Shown here in pieces: positions 1 through 10,471 of a DNA stretch of 45,085 nt (position 1 is the stretch's first letter; each line of letters starts with the position of its first letter). The stretch spans positions 20,958-66,042 of the forward strand of contig MNCI01019073.1 of assembly GCA_015680685.1 (NCBI GenBank), read 5' to 3'. This stretch comes from Gnetum montanum. Lineage: Eukaryota > Streptophyta > Gnetopsida > Gnetales > Gnetaceae. The position numbers were made by a program, and so were the translations under genes. The notes below the pieces were generated by a model that was not told the DNA's origin, ran no database searches, and worked only from the letters and a program-made list of their open reading frames with translations.

Positions 1-699
1 GGATGCTTATGTGGAAAACTTGTGTCAATTTTTCAATATTTGCTATCTCTCAGAAGGTATTATCAGGGTAAGAATGTTGAAAAACTTAAGCTTTTTAATG
101 AACAATCAGTTGTATGCATGCCAAGATCTTTAATTAACATCCCTAAGGAATCATAACAATCATTATAGGTTATACATAAGGAAAAAGAAGTCAATTGTGA
201 ATGGTTATAAAAGAAGTTAACACTTTGTGGGCATTTTTCTTGAAACGTTTCTAACTTTGCAATTACATGAACTAAAGGACATGAGTAAGGTATAAACCAA
301 TTGATGATAAATGAAAAAAAAAACACCTTAGTAACCCAAAATCCTTGGTTGATTGTAGATGGTCCTAAAAAGAGGAGGACAAGAAGGACCTTCGCAGGGT
401 GCAAGCAAACATTCAAGAGGTGGTAGAGGCCGATTAGAAGAACAAGGTCCACTAGCTGAGCATGAAAAATAGGAGGCCTAATAATTTAGCATTCATCAAG
501 AGGCCCCTATTATAGGACAATTGGTCTACACAGAGGCTGTGGGACCACAGTTACAATGCCTCATGTTGTCCCAATAATGCCTTCAAGCCATCTAGGAGTG
601 ATCCATGTTGATCATGGTCATCATGAAAATGAACTTTAGGCCATTCATGGAATTTGTCCCTTAGGCAATTACAACTTAACTTCATGCATCGCCTTTATG
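1..699. other. AT-rich repetitive sequence, no gene recognised
   Basis: No frame gives a recognisable protein. Short open stretches exist on both strands but have no codon structure or motif. The stretch runs without a visible boundary into the coiled-coil remnant that follows, so it is probably also decayed interior sequence of the LTR element whose LTR begins at 3272. That placement is inference from position only. Confidence 0.4.
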
Positions 700-3130
700 A
701 CACATTCTTTTTGAAAGTAGTGAATGGTACCTCAATGAAACGTACTAATTCTGGCATAATAAAGAGGACGGCAACATTGTTAACATTTGTGGAACCTCTA
801 TTTCTTTCTCATTCAAGGCCATTGTAGAGGCTTTGAACATAGCCAATGTGGAGGGCCAAAGTAGCATACCTATCCACAAGATTTGAGGTAGAAATAAAGA
901 AGTTGTGGCCAAAGAAGCCATATAATAAATACAATGAACTAACTTTTGAAGAGATAATTTACTTCAAAATCAGCACATACCACCTCTTCCCCACTAAAGG
1001 GCTAACCATGATATCAACATATGTGGCCAGAGGAAGTGCAATCCTAATAGACAAATACAACGCCAACCTTGCCCAACTGTACTTCATGAAAATTCAATGG
1101 TAGTTCGAGGAAAGAAAGGTAGGGAAGTCAACACTTCCATTTCCTTGCCTGATAAGAAAGTTGTGCAAGTGAGCCAGAATCTTGGGTTACACCAACGATG
1201 TTCCCAAGAGGGCCCAAAATGCTTCATTCTCTAAGTTGCTCAAACTAGCAGCACCAAGGAAAGACCTTGGTGAAGAGCAAAAATAAGAACCAAAAAAGAA
1301 GCAAGAGAAAGAACCAGAGAGAAGCCCAAATAAGAACCAAAGCAATGATGAGAGCTACAAGTCCCACCACTGCCATCATAGGATTATAGGCCTACAATGA
1401 GCCATTTGTAGCAAATTGTTGAAACTCTCAATTGGGGAAGTAGGGACGAATCCAACCTCTTCTAAGTCATTGATGTTGCCATTGAGCCTATAGTTTCTAC
1501 TGATCCATTAAGGGGATAGATTTATTTATAATCAAGAGGAGAATCCTAGGGTAATAGCAGATCTTTGGGAATGCCACATCTTTTCAAGTGGCACTTGAAA
1601 CTAGAGAAGGTGCCATAGTTGTGGTCATGTAGCACCAAGATGTGGCAAGCATGGTAGAAGTTATAATAGACCACATCAAAGAATCCTTTAATATGCCTAT
1701 TGTGCCCTTGGTGGACTTAGCTGGAACTAGAGATGCATAGATGTTAGTCAAGACTTTGATGACTCTTGTAGCTCATGAGAATGTGTTTGATAGATTGTTG
1801 TAGACTAGGCAAGTGATGACAACCCTCTTCGACATCCCCAGTGATGTCACTGCAATTCAATCTAATCTCATAGCCATCAAAGGAAAAATTTTCATGGCAA
1901 AGACTAGGGTAGAGCATGCAAAAACAAAGGTACACCGATTACAACAAGAGCTCATCATCTTGAGGGATGAAAGAAGGGATCCTTTCCAATTCATTATTCT
2001 TGACTAGTTTAAGTAGTTTTGGATAGAGCAATTAGGCCAATTGATTGAGCAAAATAAAGTAGTCGAATAGGAAAAGAAGAAAGCAATTTGGAATACCTTA
2101 GTTTCCAAAGCCTAAGCATGTGCTCATGTAAAGGCACTAACCACTGCATAGGAGGAAAACAAGCAATTTGCTGCTGATAACGTAAGGTTGACTACCATTG
2201 AAAAGAAGAAAAACATCTTAGAGAAGAGTATCCAATAGTCGAGGGAGCAACTAGTGAGGGTCAACTAGGACATAAGCAAATTGGCTAGAAAGAATTGAAC
2301 CCTCTCAATGGAGGAGGTATATGCTATATGTTAGACGTCTATAATTGAGATAAGCACATGCCAGAATGAGGCCAAAAAGGATGAGAAGTTGAAAGAGAAC
2401 TTCTGAGACCAAATTGGCATGTACAAGGAAATCAATAAAAAAAGTCTAGATGGCAAAGGCTTGCATCAATTCCATGTTCGGACAAAATATTGACTAACAA
2501 CCTATCTTGGATAGCTATGCTCTGGTACACTAAGTGGAAGTGAAAAATAAGGACCTACAGATTGAGGGCTTGAAGGAGTACATGATGTTAGCTAACCTTC
2601 GTTATGCTAACCTAGCCATGTCAATAGTAGGTTGACCTAGAAATGAATTAGAATAGTAAGTAGCAACCACTTATGCTTTATACAAGAAAGAGTTTTTAGA
2701 TAGAAAAGATGTTCTACAAAAACTTCATGTGGAAAACTCTAAACTAGAAATAATTAAGGCTCACTACCATGAGCAAAGAAATGCAGCTTTATAATTGGCT
2801 AGAAGATTAATAGATTATCATGAATTAAGAGAAAAGGCCAGGGCTTTTGAGAAAGAATAGAGGTAGTTCACGGTGTGGTATGTGAAGGCCAATTAGATGT
2901 TCCTGCAACTATCATGTTCATGGGATGTACCAACTCTAGTACATATTGGATCATCAACTTGGATAGTGAATGACCTAAGAACAAAGGAAGAGAAGTTGCA
3001 AGCATGCCTAAATCATTACAAATTCCAAAAGCCTGAGGAAGTGGCCAAGGGAAGAGCCACTGCCTTCAAGAACTACACAACTTCCCCAATTTTGTTATTT
3101 TATCATGTCGTGTCCATTTATTTTTTGTAA
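700..3130 (+). pseudogene. Decayed retroelement ORF with coiled-coil region (additional-ORF or Gag-like)
   Basis: I do not recognise the family with certainty. Reading through stops, the first part (about 700-1120) gives a globular segment with the phrase ICGTSISFSFKAIVEALNIA, which resembles the additional or putative plant transposon ORFs found between pol and the 3' LTR in Athila/Tat-type elements. From about 1740 to 2860 the frame is rich in Lys, Glu, Gln and Leu with heptad-like spacing, as in a coiled coil (for example AKTRVEHAKTKVHRLQQEL near 1900). Several breaks are TAG or TAA where Gln fits the context (near 2007, 2016, 2069, 2114, 2150, 2238). The last 780 bp recur at 14290-15078. 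It lies just upstream of a polypurine tract and LTR, so it is the 3' interior of an LTR retrotransposon. It is not an active gene. Confidence 0.5.
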
Positions 3131-3271
3131 AACACCACTATGACATGAAATAATTAGTTTGTATGTCTGTTAGAGTTAGTCAATAATCCCATACCTTCCC
3201 AATATTTTGTAAAGAACTTGTTCCTCATTTTATTTAACTCGAGGACAAGTTTTCATTCAGTCGTGGGGGTA

Positions 3272-4135
3272 TGATGAGACATGTTTTGGTAGGGCTTTGA
3301 TATTAAAACTACATTATCAGGTATCCAATATTGGGGCACAACCTCCAATGTTGGGGATCCAATATCACCTCATCAATGCTAGCCTATAAATACAACACTT
3401 GGGTGCATAGTTTGGTTATAAATTTTATAGATTTTAGAAATAGACATAGAGAAGTTTTGTTAGTTTGTTTCTAGTGTATGTCTATAGTGTGATGCTAAGT
3501 GATTGTATGGCATCCTTATTCAAGTGTGATGTACTTGGACATGTTACATGTTGGGCAATCAAGATTGAGATTACTTCCATCATTGTAGTGTCCACTTAGC
3601 TTTATTTTTGTTAATTACCTAATGCTTATTTTTTTTCTAAGTTAGTGTTTATCATTTATTATTCTTCATTGTTTCTGTCATTAAGCAAAACAAGTATGAC
3701 TAATTGTGAGTGCTTAAGTGTAATTACTTGGTAACCTTGTAGTGTTATCGTTTGGTACGCCTAGTAACGGTATGCTTGGTAATCCCAACGGTATTTGCAT
3801 GAAGTCCAATGCATGTACAGAATGTTAGGAATGGATACTCATCGCATGTAGGCTAGTTTAGACTTTACTTTCCGTTGTTAATTAGTTAGATAATTGATTT
3901 CCTTATTATCATTAGGAGTAGCATAAGGCTAAAACAACATAAGAATCATATGCCTCACCTTGAACTAAACCATACGTAAAAACGCTACCACTAGTTGAAG
4001 GGGGAAGACAACGAACTACGATCAATACATAATGATCTAGATGCCACAACTAGTCCCATCCATAAATTTGACTAGATCATGCGTGAACACTTGTGATTCG
4101 TATGGTTGAGCGTAAGGGGTACCCATTGCTCATCA
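3272..4135 (+). repeat. LTR (864 bp) of a Ty3/gypsy element, 3' or solo
   Basis: Bounded by the 7-bp inverted repeat TGATGAG (3272-3278) and CTCATCA (4129-4135). Directly upstream is the CTCGAGGACAAG box and a purine-rich GTGGGGGTA, the usual polypurine tract that precedes a plant gypsy 3' LTR. A TATA box (TATAAATA, 3385-3392) marks the promoter, preceded by a U3 with repeated CCAATATTGG/GATATT motifs. A near-identical LTR lies at 15079-15939, with the same interior sequence on its left and the same LINE fragment on its right, so the two arose by block duplication rather than by independent insertion. Confidence 0.85.
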
Positions 4136-4199
4136 CTGCCTATCAAAAACTGGAGANAGGGGTACCCATTGCTCATCACTGCCTATCAAAAACTGGAGA
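4115..4199. other. 42-bp duplication flanking a single N (likely assembly join)
   Basis: Positions 4115-4156 and 4158-4199 are identical 42-mers separated by one N at 4157. The paralogous region at 15917-15960 has this stretch once. A one-base gap between two identical ends is the usual sign of contig ends that overlap but were not merged. It makes the LTR terminus and LINE start appear twice. Confidence 0.85.
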
Positions 4200-5616
4200 G
4201 ATTATTTTGGGACTTCATGTCGTCATCTAAAGACTTTCAAAAAGGCTTTCATTGTGTTGCTTGGAATATTGTTACTCTTCCTAAATAGGGATGGTTTAGG
4301 CCTTTTGAATTCTTTCAATTAGGGGCTCACCTTAGTTGCTAAGTGGTTGATTTAGCATTTGGATGCCCCTAACATTATTGGGAGTCTTCTCTAGCTAAGG
4401 CTTCGACAAACATTTCCTAAAAATAAGCCCATTTGGAAAGGTATCCATCTCGTTCGTTGGATCCTCTCCCCCATACTATCATCATTCTTGGGTCCCATGC
4501 CTTCAAACACCTTTGGAGGACTTGGCAGGCTTTACATCATTATATAAATTAGACTAATGTCAAGATTAATCCTACTCTTCTTTCTAAGCTTTGCCCCTAG
4601 TGATTTCCCTATCACCCGCCCCTCTTCCCATTACAAATGTGAAGGTGGCTACTGCTTGGTATTAGAAGGGAGTTATTTCCCTTAGTTATTTTCATCTCGC
4701 AAATCAATGGATTTCTTAGGAAGTGTTTGAAAATTTGTATGGGGCTTCCAGAACTATGCACCATTAGTTAGATCGAGTTTATAATTTCATTCATCAATAT
4801 GTGTAATTGGATGTCTTAATCCAAAGCATTTATCATGGCCTCCAGTGGACTAATGGGTCGAAACTTCTACCTTATAAGTTACATGTTCCCTTTCAACTAT
4901 TGCATGATTCCTATAGGGTCGTTCAATGTTGTAACAAATCTTGGCACAAACAAGAGTCTAAGCAATTCTAGATCTTCCTCTTCAACTAAATTTGGAACCT
5001 TCCATCTCCTCGTAAAATTCAACAATTTCTTTGGTGTCTTCTTCATTAAGTTTTACCCATTGGCAAATGCCTTGAATACCTTGGGATTTATAATCCTAGG
5101 TGCCCTATTTGTGGTGGAATTGAGGATTTTGTGCATGTTTTATGACATTGTCCCTTTGCCCAGCATACGTGGGGATGGGCCTCTAAAGTTATCTCTTTGT
5201 ACAAGCTTTCTCAAGATGACATTATGTTTGGCTTTTTATCTACCACTTCCATGAACTTCAAATTTCTTTGGAATGTTATTAGGCCCACTGTTCTATATTA
5301 TATTTGGAAATGTAGATGTACTATTCTTTTTCAAAGGATTGATTATTCAAATATCTATCATCTAACTATTATGAAGAAATTACAAATCTTTCACCTCGTT
5401 CACTTCCACATCATATCTCATGCTTCAAAGCTCAAATTGAATACTAATCAGTCGATTCATCTGATGTAGCCTTGGAGCAGATACGAGAGCCCTAGCAATC
5501 TTCCTCAACACAACTCACTTCACGAGAGTGTCTTTTCATAATTTTGGGTGTCTTGTCTAATTTTCTACCACCCTTATTTGCTCCTTGGTGGATGGTTGAT
5601 CTTCAAATTGTATTCC
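4136..5616 (+). mobile_element. L1-type LINE remnant: end of reverse transcriptase and zinc-binding domain
   Basis: Read with frame changes, it encodes the part of plant LINE ORF2 that follows the RT core: a short Trp/Phe block (FWDFM), then HCVAWNIVTLPK and a GLGLLNS-type segment, matching the usual H..aWn.v..Pk..GGLGl pattern. A zinc-binding RT motif follows at 5101-5154 (CPIC, then GGIEDFVHVL, a TGA, then HCP), with the TGA standing where Trp is usual. The remainder (5170-5470) gives the WxxxxxxLYYIWKCR region seen after zf-RVT domains. There are many frameshifts and stops, so it is dead. It recurs at 15940-17322 and, in part, on the other strand at 37480-38090. Confidence 0.75.
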
Positions 5617-5642
5617 TCCACTTTGAAATTGGTTTTTTGTGA

Positions 5643-5718
5643 TAATGTTTCCCTACATAACATCCCTAGTTTAAAGATCTTAATGTTTCCCTACATAACA
5701 TCCCTAGTTTAAAGATCT
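5643..5718. repeat. 38-bp tandem duplication
   Basis: Two adjacent copies (5643-5680 and 5681-5718) containing TTTCCCTACATAACATCCC. No coding or regulatory role is apparent. It lies just past the point where homology between this block and the 14.3-17.3 kb block ends. Confidence 0.8.
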
Positions 5719-6273
5719 TAATGCTTTCTTAAATTTTTGTTCAGTATGGACAATACTTTTTGATACTAATATCACCGCCCCGTCCACTCACCAGATGATG
5801 CTGCGTGTAGATTTTGCCACGTATCGATGCCTGTTACCATACTTATAATAAGATGAATAGAATGAAAAGCGACAGGTACCCAGCATTAAGCCATAAGTCC
5901 GGTGATGGTTGGCTGTTTATCTAGTATGACCCGGCTTCTCCAAAGACTATGTCATAATAAATCACCAATTTATCAATTAGAGATCGAGTCAAATTTTACA
6001 GTCAAAGAAATCAATATCATTTTTGCAACTTTTAAATATAACTCCACTAATTTTACTAATTTATCTTGAAAGATGCCGACCCCGCAAGGTTCTCCGACTT
6101 TTTAAACACTGGACTATCCGTATCCGTATGTAACGATTGGTCCTTCAGTCCCATTTTCATATTTTAATATGATACCGTCCTCCAATAATTTCTTGAAAGC
6201 CTTCGGTCGTGGTATTATTTATAATATCCACTTTTCGCTACTATTCTATCCTTGGGTGACTTTGCGGAAGAAA
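5719..6273 (+). promoter_or_regulatory. 5' flank of F-box copy A with a likely TATA box
   Basis: This 555-bp AT-rich stretch has no coding sequence. A TATA-like TATTTATAATA lies at 6216-6226, 48 bp ahead of the ATG at 6274, so a short 5' leader would fit. This is the only copy of the F-box locus that keeps an upstream region; in copies B and C it is gone. The core-promoter call rests on motif and spacing only. Confidence 0.4.
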
Positions 6274-7352
6274 ATGGAGACGCTAACGGAAGACGCAGTG
6301 GAGAATGTGCTAGGGAGGCTGTCGTTGTGGGAGCTGCTGAAGGCCAGCACCATCTGCAAGGAATGGCACCGCATTATCACGTCCAGCACTCTCATCCGTC
6401 ACCGCAGCGACAGCCATGGCTCTTCATATTGGACGTGCAGGCCGGAGCTCTCCAGATCTTGGACCCCACCTCGTCCACATGCCTGCCGCCGCTACCGCTA
6501 TCTGCAGCACTATCCGGCGCTCAGGGCAAGGGCATGCAGGTAGTTGCCGGCGATCCGGGTTTTCTTTTCAAGATCGCCGGCGGCCGCCTCCACCACGGTT
6601 GGGTCTCGGTGCGTGGGCTGCGCTGGCACGACACGTCTCCGATGCGATGGTGGCGCCAGAGTCTGGTGGTGTGCTACATGTGCCATCACCAGGCGTTGTT
6701 GGGGCCGGGGGCACGTGGGAGCTCGACAACGATGACGAAGACGACGGCGAGCACGGCTGTCTCGAGATCTTCAGCCTCCGCTCCTACTGTTGGGACACCA
6801 CCGAGATGCTTCCGCGGTGCTTCCAGCGCTACACCTCCACGTGGGTTTGCATGGCGTCTGATGGTGGCGACCGAGCGTTCGTGGTGCAGGACTCCGGCGG
6901 GGCCGAGGCTGGCCAACTCGTGTGGGCATGCTTCCACATGGGAGTCTGCCGCTGGGGCGCCATGCGCTCCGTGTGGCTGCCCGACGGTGACAGACTCGTG
7001 CCGCGGACGCTGTCGCTCGTCAGTGGAACCGCGCTGGGGCTCCTCGTCGCCGGCCTCACCATCAAAGACGGCGTTTGTAGAGCTTTGCTGTGGTAGCTTC
7101 CGGATGCCTCGGACGCGGACGCGGAGTCCGGTGATGATATGAAGGCGGAGCTTGTGTGCGAGATGCCACGTAGCGTAATGGCAACCGTGGTTGGACTGTC
7201 GCTGGATTCGATGTGGTACTCGTTCTTATGCGTGGGCAGCGGCGATCTACTTTTCTTCCATAGCGATCGTACCTATGTTGTGGCTCTGTGCCACCTTCAC
7301 ACTCTCCGTTGGTCCGCCTTCACCATGGACGTCGTCGTCCCCATCGGCACCT
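6274..7352 (+). pseudogene. F-box/kelch-type protein, copy A (F-box kept; frameshifted and 3'-truncated)
   Basis: F-box proteins link Skp1/Cullin E3 ligases to substrates, with the kelch-like region binding the target. Codons 1-40 give the F-box: TEDAVENVLGRLSLWELLKA followed by STICKEWHRII. The frame then shifts near 6390-6412 to a segment beginning QPWLFILD, and shifts again near 6700 through a 1-bp deletion visible against copy C (25640 region). It runs on with blade-like R-W motifs (CRWGAMRSV, LRWSAFTMDVVVP) but is cut by a TAG at 7094-7096, where copy C has CAG. Homology to copy C stops near 7352, where protease sequence of a gypsy element begins, so about 30 C-terminal residues are missing. 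GC content is far above the surroundings. Start choice: first ATG of the F-box frame, 48 bp after a TATA box. It is a pseudogene with high confidence; the subfamily is uncertain. Confidence 0.85.
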
Positions 7353-7880
7353 TCCCACACCTCAGTTGAGAGGTTTAGAACCTAGATCTTGTAAAAAACC
7401 ATTCTTCCAAACCAATCGCCGTACTAAGCCCTCACCTACTTATGTAGCTAGTCACCTTGTATCTCCTTGATCCTCTGCATACATTCCTTTTAAGAGCCCT
7501 TCAAACCAAACACCTTCCAAGATTCACATAGTTATGTTAACCCACATTGTATCTAATTGGATTAAGGCTAGAAACCTTCCTAGGAAAAGAATTGATCCTA
7601 GAAGTCCTCTCATCTATTCGCAAATTTTTGGGAAAGAGCCATGCAAGGCTCTTCTTGACTCAGGTTCTATAGTTAATTTGATTTTTCATGAAATGTATAA
7701 TGTTTGGAACCTGCCTCTGCTCAAGAAGAGCAACATCCATTTAGAATTGGTAGATTAGTCCATCATTGTTCCTTTGGGACTGGTAGAAGATATTATGACC
7801 ATTGTTTATGGATGGTCTTATCCTATCAATTTTCTAGTAATCAAAGTTAAGAACTGCAAGGGGGATTTTGCCATCATTAG
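7353..7880 (+). pseudogene. Ty3/gypsy Gag tail and aspartic protease fragment
   Basis: Contains the retropepsin active-site triad as LLDSG (7651-7665 region), followed by the segment VNLIFHEMYNVWNLPLLKK typical of Athila/Tat-type proteases, in an open stretch 7534-7758. The frame ends at a TAG at 7756-7758 after LELVD, exactly where the paralogues at 9706-9708 and 24088 region also have TAG and where Gln would fit. It replaces the 3' end of F-box copy A. Homologous to 23690-24205. The sequence stops at 7880 because another element is inserted; it resumes at 13081. Confidence 0.8.
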
Positions 7881-8152
7881 TGATGAAACGCGAATTGCAC
7901 AGGCCGCGATATTGCATACGTGATATCGTGTCCTTCCTTGCGATATCGCGTACGCGATATCGCGGTCCGCTGCCAAATCTATAAATAAGAGGCGTCACTC
8001 CCCTCATTTGTAATCCTAGGCGTAAAGTAGCGAAGCTATGGCGGATTGATCACCCCAGAGATAGAATATTTTCCATGTGCCGTAGTAGGAGTCCCCCAAG
8101 TGAACGGTTCTTTCTTCGAGCAGCTTTGTACCTGAGCGCAAGTTGTGTACAG
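7881..8152 (+). repeat. 5' LTR of nested element, 3'-truncated
   Basis: Starts TGATGAAACGCGAATTGC, matching the 3' LTR start at 12110, and keeps U3 with palindromic GATATCGCG units, a TATA box (TATAAATA, 7980-7987) and the transcribed start. Homology to the 3' LTR ends at about 8152, just before the AATAAA-containing part, and gag sequence begins within 20 bp. About 690 bp of LTR, plus primer site and leader, have been lost. Confidence 0.85.
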
Positions 8153-8201
8153 AAATTTGCGTAAGTAGATCCAAGGCTGGAAACAAGGTGCTTATGAACC
8201 C

Positions 8202-8957
8202 TTGGATGCTGCCATGGCCCGTTACTATACACTGCTACATCATTGCCTGGACCATGGGTACACTAAGCGGGATCAACTTCGCCACATCATGGATGGGCTA
8301 AGGAATGAAACGAGAAGAACTCTTGGGACTTACACCCAAGGGAGACTTTCCCAATTGAGAGCCCATGAAGTTAAAAGTTTGTTGGAACAAGTAGCGAAAG
8401 AAGAGGGTGAGCTACGGAAGAGAGAAAGTGCGGAAGAATACAACCGCGACCCCTCCCTTTGTAAGAAGGGAGTAAAATTTTGTGATGAGGAGGATGAGTC
8501 ACCACTCGAAGAGTTGGTGAATCGGAAAACCTTACCGATCCAAAAGTTAACAACTGAGGTATTGGCTAAGGTAGACCAAATGTGGGATTTCTTAGACTCA
8601 AGAATAGAAACAGTCCTAAAAATCATAGAAGAGTCTAAGGTAGAACAAGGTAGTGACAAAGGCAAAACCAAGCTGAGAAACTTAAGCCCTGCACATAACA
8701 AGGGTAAGGAGAAAATTCCTATCTTCGATGAGGCTATAAGTTCTGATTCAGATAACGATGGTGGATGTGAGGTTTGCTACTATGACCATCCTAAGGAATG
8801 TTGCCCAATTATCTTACATCTGCAAGAGTCTGGGGTGTATGCATTAAATCCAAGACTTAATCAACGGCAAACACTCCGAAGGTTACCTTATCCACAAGGT
8901 AACCCAAGGAAGTTCCACCAACCCTTAACATATTACCCAAGTGGAACGCCTCCATAG
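8202..8957 (+). CDS. Gag polyprotein of nested gypsy element (C-terminal two thirds, 251 aa)
   Basis: Structural Gag that would form the virus-like particle and bind element RNA. The retained part has a helical capsid-like region (residues 1-60), a charged stretch (60-180) and a zinc-knuckle-like cluster CEVCYYDHPKECC near residues 190-202, spaced C-X2-C-X3-H-X3-C; this HP-x-x-C form is common in Athila/Tat Gag. The true N terminus is missing: homology to the other Gag copies begins upstream at about 8170, so the ATG at 8202 is internal. The frame ends at TAG 8955-8957, but a Pro/Gln-rich tail (QPIEQHQQWQYPQSW-like) continues in the same frame to about 9116, so this TAG probably replaced CAG. 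It is the least decayed Gag in the window. Confidence 0.75.
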   Translation: MDAAMARYYTLLHHCLDHGYTKRDQLRHIMDGLRNETRRTLGTYTQGRLSQLRAHEVKSLLEQVAKEEGELRKRESAEEYNRDPSLCKKGVKFCDEEDESPLEELVNRKTLPIQKLTTEVLAKVDQMWDFLDSRIETVLKIIEESKVEQGSDKGKTKLRNLSPAHNKGKEKIPIFDEAISSDSDNDGGCEVCYYDHPKECCPIILHLQESGVYALNPRLNQRQTLRRLPYPQGNPRKFHQPLTYYPSGTPP

Positions 8958-9282
8958 CCCATTGAACAACATCAGCAGTGGCAATACCCACAGTCATGGG
9001 GGATGCCACTGCCAACACATCAATACCCGTACCAGCAGCCCGATCCTTATGGTTATTATGTGCAGCAGCCAGTTTCTCCAGGTGACTCTATGGATCACAC
9101 TAACCCCCCAATGTGACTACCAAGCTCAGGAGTACTTCAGGAGGACTCCTTCTCCTCCAGGAGATATCTCACATTCAGTCCATCCTCTAACTCCACTCGC
9201 ACCTCTTCCACCTGTAGTTCCCATACAACCTATTCCAACAATGCAGGGGGAATTTCCTACCCAACTACAGTAACGTAACATC
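8958..9282 (+). pseudogene. Pro/Gln/Tyr-rich Gag tail after the TAG stop
   Basis: Reading on in the Gag frame gives a Gln-, Pro- and Tyr-rich linker (HQYPYQQPDPYGYYVQQPV near 9020-9080) up to a TGA at 9114-9116, after which the frame is lost. The same linker, more decayed, is seen at 23377-23460. It joins Gag to protease in this family. Confidence 0.6.
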
Positions 9283-9950
9283 GTGAGAGCTGTAAATATT
9301 CAGCATGTAAATATCCAACCGGGTGCTAGTTCTGACGACAACTGTACAAAGAAGAGACCCTTTTTCAGAACTAGGAGCCGATACAAACTCTCACAACAAC
9401 AAGCGGATGGGTACTTGTATAGGCCTCTAACCACTGACGCTTCAGAGAACCCTTCAGTCCAACAGAGCGTAACGCATACGGTTATGTTAACACATACTGT
9501 AACTGACTGGATCAAGGTAGGCCACCTTCCCAGGAAACTAACTGACCCTAGGAGTCCCTTTATTTATTTGCAAATTGCTGGAAATTCACCACATCGGGCT
9601 CTTCTTGACTCAGGTTCTAGAGTCAATTTAATTTCGCAAAAGATGTATCATGCCTGGAACTTGCCACAACTTAAGAAGAGAAACATCCAACTAGAGCTGG
9701 TAGACTAGTCCATCACCATTCCCTTAGGATTGGTGGAGGATGTTATTACCACTGTGTGTGGTTGGACTTTCTGGTGATCGAAGTTAACAACAACAAAGGG
9801 GACTTCTCAATTATAATGCGAAGAGCATGGCTAAGCACAGTAGATGCATGCCTTAGGATCCGTGATCTTTCCTTGGAAATCTCTAAGATAAACATAAGTG
9901 GAAATATCGAGAAGAGGATAGTTCCATACATCACATACAGTGATTCATCG
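9283..9950 (+). pseudogene. Aspartic protease (retropepsin-like) of nested gypsy element
   Basis: The open stretch 9283-9708 holds the single catalytic motif as ALLDSGSRVNLIS (DSG instead of the commoner DTG) about 110 residues in, after a TDPRSPFIYLQIAG strand. A TAG at 9706-9708 cuts it; beyond, in another frame, come the FLVIEVNNNKGDFSIIMRRA and AWLSTVDACLRIRDLSLEI segments that lead into RT in relatives. Retropepsins process Gag-Pol during particle maturation. With a stop and a frameshift it cannot make a full enzyme. RT itself is missing after about 10180. Confidence 0.75.
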
Positions 9951-10446
9951 GGTGATGACATGGAGGAAATGTCTCCATGTAACAGGTGTGCCCAAGAAAC
10001 TCTGCAACAAAGATGCCTGTATGTAGCAACCACACAAGAAGCAGTAGACATCCCGTGGTTGACAGCTACTCATAGGAGCAGAAAAATATGCATGGAACGA
10101 ACTGAGGAAACTCATGCCAACAACTGTGGCATAGACACATTGGAACATGAACGTCGCCAACTTCCACCCCTCAACTTAAGATCATCAATCGGGAGAAGTT
10201 GGGCACTTCTTAGAAATTCAAATAGACACTCACTATTTCGGATCTCTCCCTTACACACCAATCATGGGGGAGATGGCCACCTATGCTAATCATATGGGGC
10301 CCTGAGTTCTTTTTTAATTTTTTTTTACACATTTTTATTTTACAACGTTTCTTTTTTACAAATTTCTTTAACTTTTTCTGTTTTTGTTTTACAAATTTCT
10401 TTAACTCTTCTTGTTTTTGTTTTACAACATCGTTGTACTTTTCTAT

Positions 10447-10471
10447 TGTGTGTGTGTGTGTGTGTGTGTGT
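10447..10471. repeat. (TG)n microsatellite, 12 units
   Basis: Twelve uninterrupted TG dinucleotides within the T-rich 3' interior of the nested element. The paralogue near 33800 lacks it, so it expanded after the copies split. Confidence 0.95.

Noticed and set aside
846-1103. Small 85-codon gene
   Set aside because: It is one open piece of a larger decayed ORF with homology-like text continuing on both sides in other frames.
6252-7142. Long 296-codon frame overlapping F-box copy A, and several minus-strand frames in all three copies
   Set aside because: Only the middle of the 6252 frame matches copy C; the rest is off-frame. GC-rich DNA commonly gives long shadow frames on both strands.
10447-10471. 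TG run as a Z-DNA or regulatory element
   Set aside because: A simple microsatellite absent from the paralogue; nothing links it to a function.
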